6,206 bases of DNA from an uncultured Clostridia bacterium (lineage in GTDB: Bacteria; Bacillota; Clostridia; UBA1381): NCBI GenBank assembly GCA_944391265.1, contig CALXSX010000040.1:1-6206 (forward strand). The letters are read 5' to 3'. Position 1 is the first letter of the stretch. Each line of letters begins with the position of its first letter. Made by a program: the position numbers and the translations under genes. Below the pieces are notes generated by a model. The model made no database searches. It was given only the letters and a program-made list of their open reading frames with translations, and was not told the DNA's origin. This document shows, piece after piece, positions 6,162-6,206 of the stretch.

Positions 6162-6206
6162 ATGAAAAAAGGGAGTAAGATTTTAATTGTCTTATTTACA
6201 GCCGTG
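6162..6206 (+). CDS. Start of a probable secreted or lipoprotein gene, 5' fragment only
   Basis: Only fifteen codons are inside the window: MKKGSKILIVLFTAV, open to the right edge. Two or three lysines followed by a hydrophobic run are typical of a signal peptide or a membrane anchor. Support for the start is strong: a near-consensus promoter at 6007-6035 and a long purine Shine-Dalgarno (6150-6159) two bases before the ATG. The function cannot be told from this fragment. A sugar-binding lipoprotein or an extracellular glycoside hydrolase would suit an arabinose locus, but that is a guess from context only. Confidence 0.7.
   Translation, partial: MKKGSKILIVLFTAV

Overview
The window carries an L-arabinose catabolic locus from what looks like a Gram-positive, probably clostridial (Ruminococcus/Oscillospiraceae-like) gut bacterium. 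The evidence for the host is indirect: strong purine-rich Shine-Dalgarno sites before almost every gene, frequent ATA and AGA/AGG codons with moderate GC, vegetative-type TTGACA/TATAAT promoters, and proteins resembling Firmicutes versions. No marker gene is present, so the species is not called.

Layout. Positions 1-796 (minus strand) hold an AraC/XylS-type regulator with a cupin sensor domain. Its reading frame is broken at a run of seven T (A7 on the coding strand), so the second helix-turn-helix lies in the next frame and the gene runs off the left edge. Positions 797-936 are a compact divergent control region with a near-consensus promoter for the regulator and a weak one for the operon. 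Between them lie two identical 8-bp repeats exactly 21 bp apart, the spacing expected for an AraC-type activator. Positions 937-4727 are a tightly packed operon, araB (ribulokinase), araD (ribulose-5-phosphate 4-epimerase) and araA (arabinose isomerase), whose genes overlap by 8 and 14 bases. It ends in a strong intrinsic terminator at 4740-4778. A separate LysR-type regulator (4969-5847) follows with its own near-consensus promoter, overlapped by an array of TCTAT/ATAGA half-sites. Positions 5848-6161 have no convincing gene, but contain a near-consensus promoter and a leader of about 120 nt with several potential hairpins. The leader precedes the start of a protein whose first 15 residues look like a signal peptide; it is cut by the right edge.

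How the genes work together. AraA isomerises L-arabinose to L-ribulose, AraB phosphorylates it to L-ribulose 5-phosphate, and AraD epimerises that to D-xylulose 5-phosphate, which enters the pentose phosphate or phosphoketolase route. The three genes form the complete conversion; no transporter or arabinosidase is visible. The divergent AraC-type protein is the natural candidate activator. The role of the LysR protein is unknown. The core is ordinary metabolism. The points worth a second look are the homopolymer frameshift in the regulator, the two operator-like arrays and the structured leader at the right edge.
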